Shown: positions 28,866-40,219 of the stretch, piece after piece
Layout: every line of letters begins with the position of its first letter
How positions within the stretch are numbered: position 1 is the first letter of the stretch
From: Suicoccus acidiformans
GTDB taxonomy: Bacteria; Bacillota; Bacilli; Lactobacillales; Aerococcaceae
Direction of reading: 5' to 3'
Assembly: GCF_003546865.1 (NCBI RefSeq)
Contig: NZ_CP023434.1
Span: 744,001-808,000 of the forward strand
DNA: 64,000 bases
Notes under the pieces: model-generated
Told to the model about the DNA's origin: nothing
The model's database searches: none
What the model saw: the letters and a program-made list of their open reading frames with translations, nothing else
Made by a program: the position numbers and the translations under genes

Positions 28866-29187
28866 GATGATTGAAGCAAGCAGTTATGAAACAGTAAAGC
28901 AATCTCAAGGTTTAACGCACCATCCAGGACATATTAAAGGGGCAAAGGACTTAATTATCACAAGTGCTGTGCCGCTTTCTTCAGATAGCAAGCAGGCCAT
29001 TGTCGACGGTTTCAGTCGGCTTACCCAGACGACTTATGGTAATGTGTCTTATGTAGTCGATAGTGCCTTAATTTGTGGGGTGAGGGTTCAGTCGGATTCC
29101 TTTGTTTATGAATGGAGTTACCGTAAGCAATTGAGGGAATTAGCCCAAGCTTTAGCTGAATCAGGAAGGGGGGAAGAAGATGAGTGA
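28858..29187 (+). CDS. atpH: ATP synthase F1 subunit delta, short form lacking the N-terminal domain
   Basis: 109 aa, against the usual 175-185 aa. The recognisable part is the C-terminal delta domain: [20 protein letters not shown], then [20 protein letters not shown] and a terminal helix. The six-helix N-terminal domain that normally caps F1 and binds the alpha N-terminus is absent; only about 35 unrelated residues precede. ATG 28858 overlaps atpF and no further coding DNA exists between atpF and atpH, so this is not an artefact of start choice. It could be a functional minimal delta or a decayed gene. Confidence 0.8.
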   Translation: MSEMIEASSYETVKQSQGLTHHPGHIKGAKDLIITSAVPLSSDSKQAIVDGFSRLTQTTYGNVSYVVDSALICGVRVQSDSFVYEWSYRKQLRELAQALAESGRGEEDE

Positions 29188-30701
29188 ATTCAAAGCAATC
29201 CAACGGATTCAAGAAGTACTGCATAATTTCGAACCTGGCGTAAGCAAATTAGAGAAAATTGGAACCATCACCTCTGTTGGTGATGGGATTGCACGGGTGA
29301 GCGGCTTTGAAGAAGTGCGTTACGGTGAAATGGTGCAATTCTCCAATGGTGCGATTGGTATGGTGCAGAACTTGGAAAGTGAAGACGTGGGTGTCATTAT
29401 CTTCGGCTCTTACGCATCTATCCATGAAGGCGACTCGGTTCGTCGCATGCATCGGATGATGGAAGTGCCCGTCGGTGAAGTAATGCTAGGTCGGGTTGTC
29501 GATGCATTAGGTCGGCCAATTGACGGCAAAGGCGAAATTCATGCAACTCAGTATCGCCCTGTTGAAGCAGAAGCCCCCGGTATAATGGATCGCCAAACAG
29601 TGAATGAACCCTTGCAAACCGGTATTAAGGCCATCGATGCCCTGGTTCCGATTGGCAAAGGCCAACGTGAGTTAATTATTGGCGACCGCAAGACAGGTAA
29701 GACAACCTTAGCGATTGACACCATCCTTAACCAAAAAGGCAAGAACGTCCGTTGCATTTATGTTTCAATCGGGCAGAAAGAATCGACCGTAAAGAATCTC
29801 GTCAAGACCCTCGAACGGCATGACGCCATGGATTACACCATTGTTATGTCAGCTAGTGCTTCTAGTGCGTCAAGCCTGCTATATTTAGCACCTTATGCGG
29901 CAACGGCGATGGGCGAGGCTTTTATGTATCAGGGTGACGATGTCCTTATTATTTATGATGATTTATCCAAGCAGGCTGTTGCCTATAGAGAATTGAGCTT
30001 ACTATTGAAGCGACCTCCTGGTCGGGAAGCCTACCCAGGAGATATTTTTTACTTGCATTCACGGCTTTTGGAACGTTCAGGGAAACTTAGTGATGAGCGA
30101 GGTGGAGGTTCGATGACGGCCTTGCCGATTATCGAAACCCAGGCTGGTGATATATCAGCCTATATTCCAACCAATGTTATTTCTATTACGGATGGCCAGA
30201 TTTTCCTTGAAAGTGATTTATTCTTTAGTGGTGTCCTACCGGCGATTAATGCTGGACTGTCAGTATCTCGGGTCGGTGGGTCAGCTCAGTTGCCGGCTAT
30301 GAAGAAGGTGTCTGGTACCTTGCGAATTGACTTAGCAAGTTATCGTGAATTAGAGGCTTTTAGCCAATTTGGTTCAGATCTTGATGAAACCACCCAACGT
30401 ACTCTTACTCAGGGTGCACGCACCGTTGAAGTACTTAAACAAGGGGCACATGTGTTAATTCCGCAAGAGATGCAGGTCATTTTAATTTATGCACTCACCC
30501 ATCAATTCATGGCGGATGTTGACCCTAGCCAAGTTCAAGTCTATGAGAGAGATTTATATAACTACGTGGATCAGTGGGGCCAAGATATTCTACAAGACAT
30601 TCGCACCAAGGGTCATATTGAGGACACAGCTGCCTTGGATTCCTTATTGGCGTCATTTAATCAAACCTATCTCGGTCAACGTCAAGGAACGGAGGGCTCA
30701 G

Positions 30702-30724
<23 letters not shown>
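29180..30724 (+). CDS. atpA: ATP synthase F1 subunit alpha, divergent P-loop
   Basis: 514 aa. It has the beta-barrel domain and the nucleotide-binding core with [22 protein letters not shown]-loop GDRKTGKTT (Gln of the common GDRQTGKT replaced by Lys), [37 protein letters not shown] and [13 protein letters not shown]. The N-terminal 30 residues, where delta normally docks, differ from the usual alpha start, in keeping with the short delta. It overlaps atpH by 8 bases and atpG by 23. Confidence 0.93.
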
Positions 30725-33091
<2,367 letters not shown>

Positions 33092-33092
33092 G

Positions 33093-33527
33093 ATGGCTGA
33101 AGAAACAGAAACCTTAATGAGAATTGATATTCTCTCACCGGAAGGAGCAATCTACTCGCATCAAGCATACGCCATCACAGCCAAATCAGCAGACAATGGC
33201 TTGACAATTATGCCGAACCATATCCCCTTGATGACCGTCTTGGACATCGGCGTTATTCAAGTAAGACGACGGCCTAACCATGAGCAGTTCGATTTTATTG
33301 CTATCAATGGTGGTAATCTATCGTTTCAGAATAATCATTGCGTCGTTGTGGCAACCTACGCAATTCGCGCCCGCGACATCGATGCCGGTGTCGTTGAAAT
33401 CGAACGCCAACAAGCTGAAGTCGCAGCAAGTCAGGCGCTTGACCGCCATGATACGGTGTCTTATCAACGGGCCCAATTAGAAATCGAACGCGTCTTGAAC
33501 CTTATGCGGGTCAGTCGTATGAAATAA
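33093..33527 (+). CDS. atpC: ATP synthase F1 subunit epsilon
   Basis: 144 aa from ATG 33093, one base after the atpD stop. The N-terminal beta sandwich (LRIDILSPEG-like start, ADNGLTIMPNHIPLM) and the C-terminal two-helix domain are both present. Last gene of the operon, followed by a terminator. Confidence 0.92.
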   Translation: MAEETETLMRIDILSPEGAIYSHQAYAITAKSADNGLTIMPNHIPLMTVLDIGVIQVRRRPNHEQFDFIAINGGNLSFQNNHCVVVATYAIRARDIDAGVVEIERQQAEVAASQALDRHDTVSYQRAQLEIERVLNLMRVSRMK

Positions 33528-33541
33528 GCATAAATAATCTC

Positions 33542-33577
33542 AAAGCATGTGCAGGATTCCTGCATATGCTTTATTTA
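33542..33577 (+). terminator. Rho-independent terminator of the atp operon
   Basis: A 15-bp stem AAAGCATGTGCAGGA/TCCTGCATATGCTTT with one wobble pair is followed by a T-rich tail. Confidence 0.9.
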
Positions 33578-33735
33578 ATTGGAGGCAATTTCATTACGCA
33601 AACTAAGCTAAGCCGGCAACTTTTCGCCTTTTCGCAATTATTTAAAAGTTCTTGTGAGCTATCGGTTCTTTCGCTATACTTACATTATATACGTTATCAA
33701 AAGACTTTGAGAATGAGCTATTCTTCAAGGAAATA

Positions 33736-33744
33736 TGCTATAAT
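33736..33744 (+). promoter_or_regulatory. Extended -10 promoter of the LysR-type gene
   Basis: TGCTATAAT lies 73 bp upstream of the LysR start at 33817. No strong -35 hexamer is seen. Confidence 0.55.
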
Positions 33745-33816
33745 GAACAGGAATGGCTTTACTTGCCAAAGCACACCTTTTGGCCTTTCAATGACTATGA
33801 AATGTAAGGAGCTACT

Positions 33817-34692
33817 ATGAATATAAGAGATCTACATTATTTTATCCACCTTTCCAAAAGCTTAAGCTTCACCAAGACTGCTGAAGCATTCTATGTATCA
33901 CAGCCGTCCATTTCCATTGCTTTGAAGCGTTTGGAAGAGAATTTTGGTGCGACCCTTATCGAAAGACAGCGTTCAGTTCAGAACATTCAGTTGACAGGTG
34001 CCGGAGAGATACTGTTGCGCCGGGCTCAACAGATTACTGAATTGCTTGAATTAACTGAACGTGAGATTCAGGACAATCAGAATCAGACAATTAATTTTGG
34101 TTATTCGCCAACCATCGGTAGTTACTATTTGCCTGAGCTGCTGCCCTTTATTCAAGACTATACAGAGCATATGAGTTTTATCGAAGAAGAAAGCTCGGAC
34201 CAAATGTTAGAGATGCTGGAGAAGCAACAAGTCTCTATTGCTATTATTGGCAGTGAATCAGATGTAATGCCTCAGAAATGGTTAGAGACTTATGCCTTGG
34301 ATAGGTTTGAAGCGGGAATCTATGTATCCAAGCAACATCCACTTGCCAAAGAGCATTCGGTTTCCCTGAAACAAATCAAGGAATTGCCTCTCATCAGTTT
34401 AGGTAAAGGCTATACACATTACCGGATATTTGAAGCCTGGGCACAAGAAGTGGGCCTACCATTGCATAAGGTTACTTTCACAAATGATACCCATACTTTG
34501 AATACAATGGTTAAAGCAGGGATTAAAGCTGGCTTTATGACAGACGCTCTCGTAACCCAAGCCGAGGACATGGTTAAGCTCCTAATCGAGGACGCACCGT
34601 ACTTTTACACATTCCTTGTGGTAAATGACACCATGAATGTGTCACAAATGCAAGCGGATTTCAACCAAACGATGAAGCAACACGTGAAGTAA
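33817..34692 (+). CDS. LysR-family transcriptional regulator
   Basis: 291 aa. The N-terminal winged HTH (about 1-60, NIRDLHYFIHLSKSLSFTKTAEAFYVSQPSISI split across the recognition helix) and the C-terminal periplasmic-binding-like effector domain are typical. The N-terminus resembles malolactic regulator MleR and its kin, but no malolactic gene is adjacent, so the target and inducer are unknown. RBS AAGGAG precedes ATG 33817. Confidence 0.88.
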   Translation: MNIRDLHYFIHLSKSLSFTKTAEAFYVSQPSISIALKRLEENFGATLIERQRSVQNIQLTGAGEILLRRAQQITELLELTEREIQDNQNQTINFGYSPTIGSYYLPELLPFIQDYTEHMSFIEEESSDQMLEMLEKQQVSIAIIGSESDVMPQKWLETYALDRFEAGIYVSKQHPLAKEHSVSLKQIKELPLISLGKGYTHYRIFEAWAQEVGLPLHKVTFTNDTHTLNTMVKAGIKAGFMTDALVTQAEDMVKLLIEDAPYFYTFLVVNDTMNVSQMQADFNQTMKQHVK

Positions 34693-34712
34693 ATGCTGGA
34701 GGAGGTCTAAGA

Positions 34713-35009
34713 ATGGGACAATATACTTACCCGATGGAGGCCGATTGGTCAAGGGAAGAATTGCTGGATGTCATTGCCTTATATAATGCTGTTGAAGCAG
34801 CCTATGAATCTGGGATTGCACCGGATGAATTTGCCCAACGGTATCGTCGTTTCAAGGAAATTGTACCTAGCAAAAGCCAGGAAAAGCAAATTGGACGTGC
34901 CTTTGAAGCGTCTAGTGGCTACTCAATTTATCATGTGTATAAAGCCTGGCAAGATTCTAAAGACCAAACGCATGTTAAGCGACTACATGTATCACAAGGA
35001 GGCAAATAG
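34713..35009 (+). CDS. UPF0223 family protein (YktA-like)
   Basis: 98 aa. The pattern YTYPMEADWSREELLDVIALY, VEAAYESGI, FKEIVPSKSQEKQ and SGYSIYHVYK is characteristic of UPF0223, small conserved Firmicute proteins of unknown function. It is followed directly (0 bp) by the inositol monophosphatase-like gene and then typA, the same order as yktA-yktC-typA-like neighbourhoods in other Firmicutes. Confidence 0.88.
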   Translation: MGQYTYPMEADWSREELLDVIALYNAVEAAYESGIAPDEFAQRYRRFKEIVPSKSQEKQIGRAFEASSGYSIYHVYKAWQDSKDQTHVKRLHVSQGGK

Positions 35010-35783
35010 ATGGATTATCAATTAGATTTTCGCATTAAATTGTGGATGGAAGAAGTGGCGGAGAGATTACGTGAGTCATTGAACCAGAAGGTAGAAATTC
35101 AGGAAAAGCAAGGCGCAGCTGACTTGGTCACTGAAATGGATCGATGGGCTGAGACTTATTTTGTTGAGAAGATTACAACCTATTACCCCGATCATCAAAT
35201 TATTGGTGAAGAAGGAATCTCAGATACGCCGGTTACCTCTACCAAAGGGATTACTTGGTTAATCGATCCAATTGATGGCACCTTGAATTATGTGAAGGAA
35301 AAGAACCATTTTGGGATTATGGTTGGGATTTTTGAAGACGGCGTCCCCGTTGCTGGTTATATTTATGACGTTATGAATCACGATTTATATTCAGGTATTG
35401 TCTCAGAGGGTGTATTTCTGAATAATAAACCGCTGACACCAATCCAAGTTGATAGTATTTCTTCAAGTTTAGTTGTCGGAAATGTTGGCAATTACGTTGA
35501 AAATCGGTATAATTTACAAGCTATCCATCATTTAGCTTTAGGAACACGCTCATACGGAGCTGCGGCTTTAGAAATTATTGCTGTTTTACGCGGTGAAGTA
35601 TGTTTATATGCGTCTTCCGGGTTAAATCCATGGGATTTTGGCGCTGGCTATGCCTTGTGCAAGGCCTTAGGCTTTGAAGTAACTACATTTACCAATGAGC
35701 CTTTGAACATTATGGAGAAATCGCCGGTAATTTTCGCCCCTAAACATATTCATGCTGAGGCCCTTAAATTACTCGAAGTTTAG
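35010..35783 (+). CDS. Inositol monophosphatase family phosphatase
   Basis: 257 aa. Magnesium-dependent phosphatase fold shared by inositol monophosphatase and SuhB; the substrate is unknown. Metal-binding motifs: GEEG, WLIDPIDGTLNYV and the C-terminal GLNPWDFGAGYAL. RBS AAGGAGG lies in the end of the UPF0223 gene. Confidence 0.88.
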   Translation: MDYQLDFRIKLWMEEVAERLRESLNQKVEIQEKQGAADLVTEMDRWAETYFVEKITTYYPDHQIIGEEGISDTPVTSTKGITWLIDPIDGTLNYVKEKNHFGIMVGIFEDGVPVAGYIYDVMNHDLYSGIVSEGVFLNNKPLTPIQVDSISSSLVVGNVGNYVENRYNLQAIHHLALGTRSYGAAALEIIAVLRGEVCLYASSGLNPWDFGAGYALCKALGFEVTTFTNEPLNIMEKSPVIFAPKHIHAEALKLLEV

Positions 35784-35809
35784 TTATTTACACACAAAAG
35801 GAGAATGTT

Positions 35810-37642
35810 ATGACACAACGCAAGGACTTAAGAAATATTGCGATTATCGCTCACGTTGACCACGGAAAGACGACCCTCGTCAATGAACTACTCAAGCAAT
35901 CCGACACATTAGACAGCCACACTCAATTAGATGACCGTGTGATGGACAACAATGATTTGGAGCGGGAGCGGGGCATAACCATCCTTGCTAAGAATACGGC
36001 CGTGAAATACAAAGGTACGCACATTAACATTATGGATACACCAGGACACGCGGACTTCGGTGGCGAAGTGGAGCGTATCTTAAAGATGGTTGACGGCGTC
36101 GTCCTTGTTGTGGACGCTTATGAAGGGACTATGCCACAGACACGTTTCGTCTTGATGAAAGCATTAGAAGAAGGCTTAACCCCAGTTGTTGTGGTGAATA
36201 AAATCGACAAACCATCTGCTCGACCTCAAGAAGTTGTGGATGAAGTCCTAGATTTATTTATTGAACTGGGGGCAGATGACGATCAAATCGACTTCCCCGT
36301 TGTTTATGCTTCAGCCATAAATGGTACGTCTAGTGCTAGTGACCAATTGGCCGATCAAGAGCCGAATATGGATGCTATCTTTGATGCAGTATTGGAACAT
36401 GTGCCTGCACCTGAGGCGAATTTCGATGAACCATTGAAGTTCCAAGTCTCCCTCTTAGATTACAATGAATATGTGGGGCGAATTGGTATTGGGCGTATCT
36501 TCAGTGGCCAAATCCATGTCGGTGATCAAGTAACCTTAATCAAAAACGACGGCAGTCAGAAGAACTTCCGAGTTACCAAAATGTTCGGATTCTTCGGTTT
36601 AGACCGGGTTGAAATCCAAGAAGCCAAAGCGGGTGATTTGATTGCTTTGGCAGGAATGGAAGATATCTTTGTCAGTGAGACGATCACCGACCCGGAAAAT
36701 CCTGAAGCGATGCCTGCCTTGCATATCGACGAGCCGACCTTACAAATGACGTTCTTGACGAATAATTCACCTTTTGCTGGGCGAGAAGGAGACTATGTTA
36801 CTTCGCGTAACTTACAAGACCGCTTAGAGTCTGAACTACATACGGATGTCTCTTTAAAAGTCGAGCCTACAGATTCACCAGACGCCTTTACGGTATCGGG
36901 TCGGGGTGAGTTGCACTTATCTATTCTTATTGAGAATATGCGCCGGGAAGGTTATGAATTTCAAGTATCCCGTCCACAAGTTATTATTAAGGAAGTCGAC
37001 GGCGTACAAATGGAGCCTTTTGAACGGGTGCAAATTGACACGCCTGAAGAATATATGGGAGCGATTATCGAAGCACTCGGCATGCGTAAGGCAGAGATTG
37101 CTGATATGATCAATCCAGGAACTGGTCAAGTCCGCATGATTTTCTCAGTGCCTGCCCGTGGTTTAATTGGTTTTTCAACCGAATTTATGTCTTTAACCCA
37201 CGGCTATGGTATTATGAACCACAGCTTTGATGAGTATCGTCCATTAATTGACGGAAATATTGGACGTCGTCGTAACGGTGCTCTAGTTGCCCAAGAGGCT
37301 GGCCAAACAACCACTTATAGTATTATGAACTTAGAAGATCGGGGTACGATTTTCGTAGAACCGGGGACGGAAGTTTATGGCGGTATGATAGTCGGCGAAC
37401 ATAACCGTGAGAACGACTTAACGGTCAACATCACCCGGGCGAAAGCCTTAACCAACGTACGTTCCGCAACGAAAGATCAAACGTCCGTCATTAAACAACC
37501 ACGCAAGATGACACTGGAAGAGTCCATTGAATTCATGGATGATGATGAGTACTGTGAAGTAACACCACAGAGCATTCGTTTACGTAAGAAAATCCTTGAT
37601 AAGAACGCCCGGGAGAAGGCAGCTAAGAAAGACAAAAAATAA
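35810..37642 (+). CDS. typA: Ribosome-associated translational GTPase TypA/BipA
   Basis: 610 aa. EF-G-like GTPase involved in ribosome assembly and stress adaptation. G1 [10 protein letters not shown] (about 14-23), the switch I segment [13 protein letters not shown]3 [14 protein letters not shown] and G4 [10 protein letters not shown] are present, followed by EF-G-like domains and the TypA-specific C-terminus ([22 protein letters not shown]). Length is normal. Confidence 0.95.
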   Translation: MTQRKDLRNIAIIAHVDHGKTTLVNELLKQSDTLDSHTQLDDRVMDNNDLERERGITILAKNTAVKYKGTHINIMDTPGHADFGGEVERILKMVDGVVLVVDAYEGTMPQTRFVLMKALEEGLTPVVVVNKIDKPSARPQEVVDEVLDLFIELGADDDQIDFPVVYASAINGTSSASDQLADQEPNMDAIFDAVLEHVPAPEANFDEPLKFQVSLLDYNEYVGRIGIGRIFSGQIHVGDQVTLIKNDGSQKNFRVTKMFGFFGLDRVEIQEAKAGDLIALAGMEDIFVSETITDPENPEAMPALHIDEPTLQMTFLTNNSPFAGREGDYVTSRNLQDRLESELHTDVSLKVEPTDSPDAFTVSGRGELHLSILIENMRREGYEFQVSRPQVIIKEVDGVQMEPFERVQIDTPEEYMGAIIEALGMRKAEIADMINPGTGQVRMIFSVPARGLIGFSTEFMSLTHGYGIMNHSFDEYRPLIDGNIGRRRNGALVAQEAGQTTTYSIMNLEDRGTIFVEPGTEVYGGMIVGEHNRENDLTVNITRAKALTNVRSATKDQTSVIKQPRKMTLEESIEFMDDDEYCEVTPQSIRLRKKILDKNAREKAAKKDKK

Positions 37643-37684
37643 ACAGTTTCTTTGAGCATTGTAGTACGCTTTCATCTTGTTTCA

Positions 37685-37693
37685 TGCTAAACT
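37685..37693 (+). promoter_or_regulatory. Extended -10 promoter of sodA
   Basis: TGCTAAACT (TG-n-TAAACT) lies about 30 bp before the sodA start; RBS AGGAGGAA follows. No clear -35 is seen. Confidence 0.5.
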
Positions 37694-37723
37694 AGAAGTA
37701 TGAAATAAGAGGAGGAAATTGAA

Positions 37724-38326
37724 ATGACTTTTACACTACCAGATTTACCTTATGCATTTGATGCTTTGGAGCCAGTGATTGACAAAGAAACGATGGAAAT
37801 CCATCACGGTAAACATCACAACACGTATGTAACAAACTTGAATAAAGCAGTTGAAGGAACCGAGTGGGCAGATAAAGCCATCGAAGACGTTGTAGCTAAC
37901 TTAGCAGATGTTCCCGAAAACATCCGTACAGCTGTCCGTAACAATGGTGGCGGTCACTTAAACCACACGTTATTCTGGGAAGAAATGCAAGCTCCTTCCG
38001 ATAACAATGAAATTCCAGCTGAATTAAAAGAGAAAATCGAGCAAGACTTCGGTTCTGTAGAGAAGTTTAAAGAAGAATTCGAATCAGCTGCGACTGGCCA
38101 ATTTGGTTCAGGTTGGGCATGGCTTGTTGATAACGACGGTACACTTGAAGTTGTTGGAACACCTAACCAAGACAACCCAATTACTGATGGTAAGAAACCA
38201 TTGTTAGGAATTGACGTTTGGGAACATGCATACTACTTGAACTACCGTAATGTTCGTGCAGATTACGTAAGTGAATTCTGGAAAGTTGTAAACTGGGATG
38301 TTGTTGCTGAACGCTTGAATGCTTAA
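37724..38326 (+). CDS. sodA: Superoxide dismutase, Mn/Fe family
   Basis: 200 aa. Converts superoxide to hydrogen peroxide and oxygen. Metal ligands His27, His81, Asp164 and His168 are recognisable in [19 protein letters not shown] and [11 protein letters not shown]. The GGGHLNH and NQDNP segments fit a manganese-type enzyme. Monocistronic, with a terminator that carries an IS insertion in its T-tract. Confidence 0.95.
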   Translation: MTFTLPDLPYAFDALEPVIDKETMEIHHGKHHNTYVTNLNKAVEGTEWADKAIEDVVANLADVPENIRTAVRNNGGGHLNHTLFWEEMQAPSDNNEIPAELKEKIEQDFGSVEKFKEEFESAATGQFGSGWAWLVDNDGTLEVVGTPNQDNPITDGKKPLLGIDVWEHAYYLNYRNVRADYVSEFWKVVNWDVVAERLNA

Positions 38327-38359
38327 GTAACTCCCTAAGGATGTATGTTTGTATATTAG

Positions 38360-38389
38360 ACCGGCTAGCTGAGGCTAGTCGGTTTTTTT
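38360..38389 (+). terminator. Rho-independent terminator of sodA
   Basis: A 10-bp stem ACCGGCTAGC/GCTAGTCGGT (one wobble) with loop TGAG is followed by eight T. The T-tract is also the target site of the adjacent insertion sequence. Confidence 0.92.
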
Positions 38390-38391
38390 AG
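38384..38391. repeat. Target site duplication, left copy
   Basis: TTTTTTAG, identical to 39865-39872 on the other side of the IS. The 8-bp length is typical of ISL3 elements. Confidence 0.9.
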
Positions 38392-39864
38392 GGCTCTTTG
38401 TCAAATAGGGTTGATGAGTAAATTTAAGGTCAAGCGACTAAATTTGTTGCTTGATCTTTTTCTTTGTTCTTAGGTTCATAAAGTCGGCACATGAGTAATA
38501 TTCTGTCTCTAAAATGACTGAAGTTTCTGTAACCATAACCATTGCGTTTGAGTAGTTTAATCTTATTATTAATCCCTTCGATAGGACCATTACTAAGGCC
38601 TGCATGTGTGAGTGTGTTGTGGATATATTCCCCATACTTTCTGAACGTCCTTAATACACGCCTTAAGCCTTTTGAAAGTGTCATGGACCGGCTTTGTGCC
38701 AAAATCTCTTGATATCGTTGCCAGTTCCTATCCCTTAAGGCATCGCCCAATTGATGCACCATTTGATAGGTATCCTTCAAGACGTCGTCGTGCTGAATGA
38801 GATAGTCCACAATGCTACGAGTATTGGTTAACCAATCAAACAGTGGGAAGCGATGGTATTCAGTAGACATTAAGTCGCTTTTTGGTTTGAGTATTAATTT
38901 CCAATAACGCTTAAGTTTATTATAGAGTCTTGAATCTTTATAACGAACCTCGTTCATGTAACGAATTCGTGTCCGATCTAATTCGCGATTTAAGGCTTGA
39001 ATTAAATGGAACGGATCAAGAATAATCTTTGCATTTGGAAACCATCGCTTTGCCAGGTGCATGTATGGTTCGTACATATCTATCGTAATGGTTTGAACTT
39101 GGTAACGTGCTTGGCGACTAAACCTTGAGAAATAAGCACTGAGTGAGTGTGTTTTTCTGTCTTCGACCACATCTACGATTTTATGTGACAGTGTATCACA
39201 ACAGATGAAGCTCATCGCTGCTTTAACCGACTTAACGCTTTTAAATTCATCAAAGGATAGATGCTTAGGCAACTGTTCAGTGGACCGTATTCGAATAGCT
39301 CGAGCGGTTTCATGAATCACCCGTCGGACTGTATTTGGTGATACAAAAGTATCTTTGGCGATATCTGTTTCACAAGTGACTCTTGTGGCGCGGTCCATAA
39401 TCTGTTGTTTGACTTGATTCGTAATATAGCAGTCAGGATTAACGATGGATGTCTTCGCTGTAAATGACCGCCCACAGGCTTTGCATAAAAAGCGTTGCTT
39501 AGCTAGGATTAAGTAAGCAGGTAAGCCTGATTTGGCTGTTAATGTCAGACGAGAGGAGCGTTTTCCATTACTGACAATGACATAATCATTATTGGCAATG
39601 CCACAATGAGGACAAGCCTCCGGTTTATATGCCAATGTTCCTCGATAAAAGAGCGATGTTCGCCCTTTGAATTCTATCTCTTCACAATAATCCATATCGA
39701 TTTCAATGTTTTTGTCTTTTAATTGGAAGGTTTTTTCGATAAAATGATTCATACGTAGATGTTCTCCTTTATTATTGGGTCAACTTTAATATTAAAGAAC
39801 ATCTGCGTTTTTTGCACTTAAAAACGGTCGAGAAATTTCCATCAACCGTATTTATTTTAGAACC
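38392..39864 (-). mobile_element. ISL3-family insertion sequence, complete (1473 bp)
   Basis: Imperfect 25-bp terminal inverted repeats lie at 38392-38416 (GGCTCTTTGTC...GTTGATG) and 39840-39864 (CATCAACC...AGAACC), matching at 18 of 25 positions. Perfect 8-bp direct repeats TTTTTTAG flank the element. A single intact transposase lies on the minus strand. It looks recently inserted and is probably still active. Confidence 0.93.
38430..39752 (-). CDS. ISL3-family transposase
   Basis: 440 aa, intact. An N-terminal zinc-finger domain (CPHCGIANN and FLCKACGRSF) precedes an HTH region and the DDE_Tnp_ISL3 domain: SFDEFKSVK (first Asp), TIDMYEPYMHLAKRWFPNA with DPFHLIQALN (second Asp) and SNGPIEGINNKIK (Glu). 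The start is ATG at 39752 with AAAGGAGAA upstream on the minus strand. No frameshifts or stops. Confidence 0.95.
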   Translation of the reverse strand: MNHFIEKTFQLKDKNIEIDMDYCEEIEFKGRTSLFYRGTLAYKPEACPHCGIANNDYVIVSNGKRSSRLTLTAKSGLPAYLILAKQRFLCKACGRSFTAKTSIVNPDCYITNQVKQQIMDRATRVTCETDIAKDTFVSPNTVRRVIHETARAIRIRSTEQLPKHLSFDEFKSVKSVKAAMSFICCDTLSHKIVDVVEDRKTHSLSAYFSRFSRQARYQVQTITIDMYEPYMHLAKRWFPNAKIILDPFHLIQALNRELDRTRIRYMNEVRYKDSRLYNKLKRYWKLILKPKSDLMSTEYHRFPLFDWLTNTRSIVDYLIQHDDVLKDTYQMVHQLGDALRDRNWQRYQEILAQSRSMTLSKGLRRVLRTFRKYGEYIHNTLTHAGLSNGPIEGINNKIKLLKRNGYGYRNFSHFRDRILLMCRLYEPKNKEKDQATNLVA

Positions 39865-39872
39865 TTTTTTAG
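39865..39872. repeat. Target site duplication, right copy
   Basis: TTTTTTAG, identical to 38384-38391. Confidence 0.9.
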
Positions 39873-39903
39873 ATGGTGGTATGAATCTGCTGGGTAGGAC
39901 TCA

Positions 39904-39970
39904 TTCCGTGGGACCAGTTTCCCACGGATTTTTGCATAATTTTATTCCGTCGGACTCTTTGCCCACGGAA
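39904..39970. repeat. Palindromic repeat array B, two units
   Basis: Units lie at 39904-39929 (TTCCGTGGGA...TCCCACGGAT) and 39945-39970 (TTCCGTCGGA...GCCCACGGAA), 41 bp apart start to start with an AT-rich gap. Same family as the arrays at 47.2 and 60.5 kb. It lies about 30 bp from the IS right end. Confidence 0.85.
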
Positions 39971-40179
39971 CTATGCAATGTATAGATGACGGGTCGTCCA
40001 CTTTCTTATACTCTGTGAATAGGCTAGCGTCAAATTGGCTCATGCACTTGGCTATGGCCTAGCACAATATTCATAGTAGGCGAATTGGCGCTTCAAACTT
40101 GAAATGCTTTGATAGTTTTGTAGGAAGAGCAGTATTAATTAGCCATACTAGCCCATTCTGAGAATTAACCTATTAAGTA

Positions 40180-40188
40180 TGATATAAT
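40180..40188 (+). promoter_or_regulatory. Extended -10 promoter of the ftsW operon
   Basis: TGATATAAT (TG-n-TATAAT) lies about 30 bp before the ftsW start; RBS AAGGAGG follows. Confidence 0.55.
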
Positions 40189-40219
40189 AATCCCCAGCAA
40201 AGAAATAAGGAGGCGACGC

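Larger units (their letters stand above)
39873..40219. other. Intergenic region between the IS and ftsW
   Basis: It contains palindromic array B (39904-39970), then a stretch with several short self-complementary segments (about 40020-40110, for example GGCTATGGCCTAGC) and the ftsW promoter. No coding region is recognised. Confidence 0.55.

Noticed and set aside
33566-33820. 84-codon open frame between atpC and the LysR gene
   Set aside because: It starts inside the atp terminator and overlaps the LysR promoter; no RBS and no family resemblance.
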